Below, one piece after another: positions 60,121-64,000 of a DNA stretch of 64,000 bases. The translations under genes were made by a program, and so were the position numbers. The stretch lies in NCBI GenBank assembly GCA_021496925.1, contig CP053915.1, positions 1,178,001 through 1,242,000 on the forward strand, read 5' to 3'. The DNA comes from Acidovorax sp. YS12. Its GTDB lineage: Bacteria > Pseudomonadota > Gammaproteobacteria > Burkholderiales > Burkholderiaceae_C. How positions within the stretch are numbered: the stretch's first letter is position 1; each line of letters starts with the position of its first letter. The notes below the pieces were generated by a model. That model did not search any database. It was not told the origin of the DNA and saw only the letters and a program-made list of their open reading frames with translations.

Positions 60121-61572
60121 TCACTGCGCCGCCGCCACCTCCCAGCGCCCCGCCACGTTCTTGAGCAGCGTGGCCGCCGCCGCCAGGCGCCGGTTGCGCA
60201 CGCCGATCAGGCCGTTCTGCGCCGACAGCACCTGCGCCTGGGCGCTGAGCACGTTCAGGTAGGCCACGGTGCCGGCGCGGTACTGGTTGTTCACCACGTC
60301 GAGCGCACGCTGCGCGGCCGCCACGGCCTCGGCCTGCACAGCCTGTTCGCGCTCCAGCGCGGCGCCGGCCACCAGGTTGTCCTCCACCTCCTGCAGCGCC
60401 GTCAGCACCGTCTGGCGGTAGCTGGCCGCTGCCTGCGCCTGCGCGGCGCGGGCAGCGTCCACGGCGGCACTGCGTGCCCCGCCGTCGAACAGCGTGGCCG
60501 CCAGCGCCGGGCCCAGGGACCAGACCAGGTTGGGCGCGCTCACCAGGTCGCCCCAGGACGTGCCGCGGTAGCCCGCCGAGGCCGAGAGCGTGAGCGCGGG
60601 GAAGAACGCCGCACGCGCCGCGCCCACCTGGGCGTTGGCCGCGGCCACGCGCCGCTCGGCGGCGGCGATGTCGGGGCGGCGCTCCAGTAGGCGCGAGGGC
60701 AGTTGCGCCGGCACCGGCGGCGGCACGGGCAGCGCGGCCGTGGGCGCCAGGCTGAACGCGGCGGGCGCCTGCCCGGCCAGCGCGGCCAGCGCGTGCTCCA
60801 ACTGCGCGCGGCTGGTCTGCGCCTCGATGCGCTGCGCCTGGGTGGACAGGTAGGTGGCCTGGGCCTGCGCCACGTCGGCACTGGAGGCCACGCCGGCGCG
60901 GTAGCGGTTTTGCGTCAGGTCCCAGTTGCGCTGGTAGGCCGCCAGGGTTTCGCCCAGCAGGCGCTCCTGCGCCTCGGCGGCGCGCAGCGCGAAATAGGTC
61001 TGCGCCACACTGGCCTGCACCGACAGGCGCATGGCGGCCAGGTCGTCGGCGCTGGCCTGCAGGCTGGCCTGGGCAGCCTCGGCGCCGGCCGAGAGGCGCC
61101 CCCACAGGTCCAGCTCCCAGCCCGCCGCCAGGCCGATGCTGTCGGCCGTGGCGATGCTGCGGCCCGCGCTGCCATTGCTGCGCGCGCGCGTGCTGCCGGC
61201 ATTGGCCCCGAGCGTGGGCGCCAGCGCGGCGCGGCTGCCGTCCAGCGCCGCATGGGCGGCGCGCAGGCGGGCCAGCGCCAGGGCGATGTTCTGGTTGGCC
61301 TGCTGCGCCTGCTGCTGCAGTTGGTCGAGCACCGGGTCGTTGAACAGCCGCCACCAGTCGTCGGGTACGGCATCCTGCGGCTGGGCGGCCTGCCACACGC
61401 CGCTGCCCGGCACGCCCTCCTTGAAGGCGGCGGGCACGTCCAGCGCCGGGCGTTCGTAGGGCTGCACCGTGCCGCAGGCCGCCAGCCCTACCAGGTTCAT
61501 CAGCAAAAAAGCCCTCCAGCCCTTGCTGGTCAAGCGCTGGCAGCTATCAAAACGGGAGTCGTCAAACGGCAT
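60121..61572 (-). CDS. RND efflux outer-membrane factor, NodT family lipoprotein
   Basis: This 483-aa TolC-like outer-membrane channel has the family layout: two repeated halves (LNQPLDQ-type ALARLRAAHAALDGSRAALAP; later VAAANAQVGAARAAFFPALTLSA) with paired coiled-coil helices. The N-terminus carries a lipobox (MNLVGLAAC); part of the signal peptide (FDSCQRLTSKGWRAFL) comes from repeat copy 10. It overlaps the permease gene by 11 bp, so they form one operon. The likely role is export of antibiotics or solvents. Confidence 0.9.
   Translation of the reverse strand: MPFDDSRFDSCQRLTSKGWRAFLLMNLVGLAACGTVQPYERPALDVPAAFKEGVPGSGVWQAAQPQDAVPDDWWRLFNDPVLDQLQQQAQQANQNIALALARLRAAHAALDGSRAALAPTLGANAGSTRARSNGSAGRSIATADSIGLAAGWELDLWGRLSAGAEAAQASLQASADDLAAMRLSVQASVAQTYFALRAAEAQERLLGETLAAYQRNWDLTQNRYRAGVASSADVAQAQATYLSTQAQRIEAQTSRAQLEHALAALAGQAPAAFSLAPTAALPVPPPVPAQLPSRLLERRPDIAAAERRVAAANAQVGAARAAFFPALTLSASAGYRGTSWGDLVSAPNLVWSLGPALAATLFDGGARSAAVDAARAAQAQAAASYRQTVLTALQEVEDNLVAGAALEREQAVQAEAVAAAQRALDVVNNQYRAGTVAYLNVLSAQAQVLSAQNGLIGVRNRRLAAAATLLKNVAGRWEVAAAQ
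61504..61553 (-). repeat. Dispersed hairpin repeat, copy 10 (inside the outer-membrane-factor signal peptide)
   Basis: Read with the gene it gives TTTTGATAGCTGCCAGCGC, TTGACCAGCAAGGGCTGGA and GGGCTTTTTTGC. It is translated as FDSCQRLTSKGWRAFL, just before the lipobox helix, so it has become part of the signal peptide. Confidence 0.8.
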
Positions 61573-64000
61573 GGGGAATCTCCTTGCGGCGCGGGCGCAG
61601 CACGCGCTGGCGCAGGCGGTCGAGCACCACGTAGACCACGGGCGTGGTGTACAGCGTGAGCAGTTGGCTCACCAGCAGGCCCCCGACCACGGCGATGCCC
61701 AGCGGCTGGCGCAACTCGGCGCCGTCGCCCCGGCCCAGCGCCAGCGGCAGCGCGCCCATGGCGGCGGCCAGCGTGGTCATGAGGATGGGGCGCAGGCGCA
61801 GGCTGCAGGCGCGGTAGATGGCCTGCGCGGCCCCGGCGTGGCCCTGGCGCTGCCGCGCGAGGGCGAAGTCGATCATCATGATGGCGTTCTTCTTCACGAT
61901 GCCGATGAGCAGGATCACGCCGATCAGCGCGATGAGCGAGAACTCGGTCTTGAACAGCATCAGCGCCAGCAGCGCGCCCACGCCGGCCGAGGGCAGCGTG
62001 GACAGGATGGTGAGCGGGTGCACCAGGCTCTCGTAGAGCATGCCCAGCACCAGGTAGATGGCCACCATGGCCGCCAGGATGAGCAGCGGCTGCCCCGCCA
62101 GCGCCTGCTGGAAGGCGCCCGCCGTGCCGCTGAAAGACCCGCGCACCGACACCGGCACGCCGAGTTGCGCCACGGCCTGGTGGATGGCCTCGGTGGCCTG
62201 CGACATCGACACACCCGGCGCCAGGCTGAAGCTCACCGTGCTGGCGGGCGTGCCGCGCTCGTGGTTGACGGACAGCGGCGTGTTGGTCTGCGTGATGCGC
62301 GCGAACGCCGTCAGCGGCACGCGCTCGCCCCGGCCGTTGACGAAGAAGAAGCCGCGCAGCGTCTCGGGGCTCTGCAGGAACCGGGGCGCCGCCTCCATCA
62401 CCACGCGGTACTGGTTCAGCGGGTTGTAGATCACGCCCACCTGGCGCTGGCCGAAGGCATCGTTCAGCGTGGCATCGATCTGCGCCATGGTCAGGCCCAG
62501 GCGCGCCACGGCGTCGCGGTCCACCTCCAGCGTGGTCTGCACGCCGTAGTCCTGCACGTCGCTGTTCACGTCCTCCAGCTCGGGCAGTTGCGCCATGGCC
62601 TGGCGGATGCGCGGCTCCCAGGTGCGCAGGTCCTGGATGTCGTCGGCCTGCAGCGTGAAGTCGAGCGAGCCGCTGCTCTGGCGCCCGCCGATGCGGATGT
62701 CGCGCTGCGGCACCATGAACAGGCGCGCGCCGGGCTCGTCCTTGAGCTGCTGGCGCAGGCGCTCGATCACCTGCTCGGACGACGCCTGCCGCTCGGCCAG
62801 CGGCTTGAGCGACATGAACATCATGGCCGCGTTGCGCTGCCCACCGCCGGTGAAGCCGGTGACATGCTCCACCGCCGGGTCGGCCTGCACGATGGCCAGG
62901 AAGCGCTTGAGGCGCTGCTCCATGGCCTGGTACGAGCTGGCCTGGTCGGCGCGGATGAAGCCCATGACGCGGCCCGTGTCCTGCTCGGGCATGAAGCCCT
63001 TGTCGATGGCCACGTACAGGTGCACGTTCAGCGCCACCACGCCCGCCAGCGCCAGCAGCACCAGCGGCTGGTGGCGCAGGCACCAGGCCAGGCTGCGCCG
63101 GTAGCCGCGCAGGCAGCCCGCCGCCAGCGCATCCAGCCAGCGCCCTGCCCGGCCGCGCTGCGGCGCGCGCAGGGGCTGGCGCAGCAGGTGCGCGCACATC
63201 ATGGGCGTGGTGGTGAGCGACACCACCATCGACACCAGGATGGCCGCCGACATGACGATGGCGAATTCGCGGAAGAAGCGCCCGACGATGCCGCCCATGA
63301 ACCAGATGGGCACGAACACGGCGATCAGCGACAGGCTCATCGACACCACGGTGAAGCCGATCTCGCGCGAGCCCTGCAGCGCTGCCTCGAGCGCGCCCAT
63401 GCCGCGCTCCATGTGGCGCATGATGTTTTCCAGCACCACGATGGCGTCGTCCACCACGAAGCCCGTGACCACGGTGAGCGCCATGAGCGAGAGGTTGTCC
63501 AGCGTGTAGCCCGCCAGGTACATCACGCCGAAGGTGCCGGCCAGCGACGCAGGCACGGCCACGCTGGGGATGAGCGTGGCGCGCCCGTTGCGCAGGAACA
63601 GGAACACCACCAGGATGACCAGCCCCACGGCCAGCGCCAGCGCGCGCTCCACCTCCACCAGCGAGGCGCGCAGCGTGGGCGTGCGGTCGGAGACGATGGT
63701 GATGTCGATGGCCTCGGGGATCGAGGCCTTGAGCTGCGGCAGCAGCGCGCGCACGCGCTCCACCGCCTCCAGGATGTTGGCGCCCGGCTGCTTGTACACC
63801 TGCAGCAGGATGGCCGGCTTGCCGTTGGCCACGCCGTAGTTGCGCACGTCCTGCACCGAATCGGCCACGTCGGCCACGTCGGACAGGCGCACGGCGTTGC
63901 CACCGGCCCAGCGCAGCACCAGCGGCGCGTAGTCGGCGGCCTGGCGCGCCTGGTCGTTGGTGGCCACCTGCCAGTAGTGGTCCTCGCGCTCCACCGCGCC
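61562..64000 (-). CDS. RND efflux permease, MdtC/MuxC-like (5' end outside window)
   Basis: At least 813 residues are visible, lacking the N-terminus. The transmembrane core shows the proton-relay region FVVDDAIVVLENIMRHMERG, the pore and docking domains (EPGARLFMVPQRDIRIGGRQ), and IGIVKKNAIMMIDFALARQ in the second half. It matches inner-membrane proton/drug antiporters of the MdtB/MdtC or MuxB/MuxC type, where the permease gene is followed by its outer-membrane factor as here. The gene continues past the window edge, so its adaptor gene is expected upstream. Confidence 0.92.
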   Translation of the reverse strand, partial: GAVEREDHYWQVATNDQARQAADYAPLVLRWAGGNAVRLSDVADVADSVQDVRNYGVANGKPAILLQVYKQPGANILEAVERVRALLPQLKASIPEAIDITIVSDRTPTLRASLVEVERALALAVGLVILVVFLFLRNGRATLIPSVAVPASLAGTFGVMYLAGYTLDNLSLMALTVVTGFVVDDAIVVLENIMRHMERGMGALEAALQGSREIGFTVVSMSLSLIAVFVPIWFMGGIVGRFFREFAIVMSAAILVSMVVSLTTTPMMCAHLLRQPLRAPQRGRAGRWLDALAAGCLRGYRRSLAWCLRHQPLVLLALAGVVALNVHLYVAIDKGFMPEQDTGRVMGFIRADQASSYQAMEQRLKRFLAIVQADPAVEHVTGFTGGGQRNAAMMFMSLKPLAERQASSEQVIERLRQQLKDEPGARLFMVPQRDIRIGGRQSSGSLDFTLQADDIQDLRTWEPRIRQAMAQLPELEDVNSDVQDYGVQTTLEVDRDAVARLGLTMAQIDATLNDAFGQRQVGVIYNPLNQYRVVMEAAPRFLQSPETLRGFFFVNGRGERVPLTAFARITQTNTPLSVNHERGTPASTVSFSLAPGVSMSQATEAIHQAVAQLGVPVSVRGSFSGTAGAFQQALAGQPLLILAAMVAIYLVLGMLYESLVHPLTILSTLPSAGVGALLALMLFKTEFSLIALIGVILLIGIVKKNAIMMIDFALARQRQGHAGAAQAIYRACSLRLRPILMTTLAAAMGALPLALGRGDGAELRQPLGIAVVGGLLVSQLLTLYTTPVVYVVLDRLRQRVLRPRRKEIPHAV

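Overview
The window is GC-rich and gene-dense and looks chromosomal. It matches a betaproteobacterium of the family Comamonadaceae (Acidovorax / Alicycliphilus / Diaphorobacter-like). I base this on housekeeping protein similarity, on local gene pairs such as dapA-bamC and dnaX-ybaB-recR, and on a small dispersed hairpin repeat (core GATAGCTGC..AGCGCTT) that I associate with this family. No rRNA, tRNA, CRISPR array, insertion sequence or phage gene was seen.

Region by region. 1-8.1 kb holds an HDOD-domain protein, the RNA-binding protein Tex, a DUF72 protein, an Lcl-type secreted protein, a DUF3089 lipoprotein and an alpha/beta hydrolase. 8.1-13.4 kb is a minus-strand catabolic cluster: acyl-CoA dehydrogenase, short-chain dehydrogenase, PaaI-type thioesterase, medium-chain reductase and a second short-chain dehydrogenase. 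13.4-15.7 kb holds a YddG-like exporter and an old-yellow-enzyme family oxidoreductase with a MerR-type 19-bp-spacer promoter.

15.8-34.3 kb is the accessory heart of the window. It is an ~18.4 kb minus-strand run of six genes with gaps of at most 27 bp or overlapping start/stop codons. In transcription order they are: a 1532-aa protein with a SdrD-B-like domain, Ig-like repeats and an IPTL-CTERM-like C-terminus; an exported rhodanese-fold protein that seems to lack the catalytic cysteine; two giant exported proteins with beta-helix and Ig-like domains; a Sec-exported Rhs/YD-repeat protein with a Cys-rich C-terminal tip; and a small AT-rich Sel1-repeat protein that may be the partner or immunity protein of the tip. 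A clostripain-family lipoprotein peptidase is divergently transcribed from the head of this operon. I regard it as a candidate cell-surface / contact-dependent system.

34.6-64 kb is mainly core genome: prfB (with its programmed +1 frameshift), pepN, fbp, a GAF-PAS-GGDEF-EAL protein, rimO, dnaX (with a nine-A run likely to make the gamma form), ybaB, recR, a MAPEG protein, mltD, gloB, a methyltransferase, rnhA, dapA, bamC, a small Ala-rich lipoprotein, a ribosomal-oxygenase-type cupin, an SlyD-like isomerase, a glycine-zipper lipoprotein, a Cache-PAS-GGDEF diguanylate cyclase, and an RND efflux operon (outer-membrane factor plus a permease cut by the window end).

A second thread is the dispersed hairpin repeat. 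I count ten clear copies and one degraded copy. Six clear copies and the degraded one lie between genes, mostly just after stop codons. Four clear copies lie inside coding sequences (tex, rhs, pepN and the efflux outer-membrane factor) and are read through in frame, in the manner of the palindromic elements of Rickettsia.
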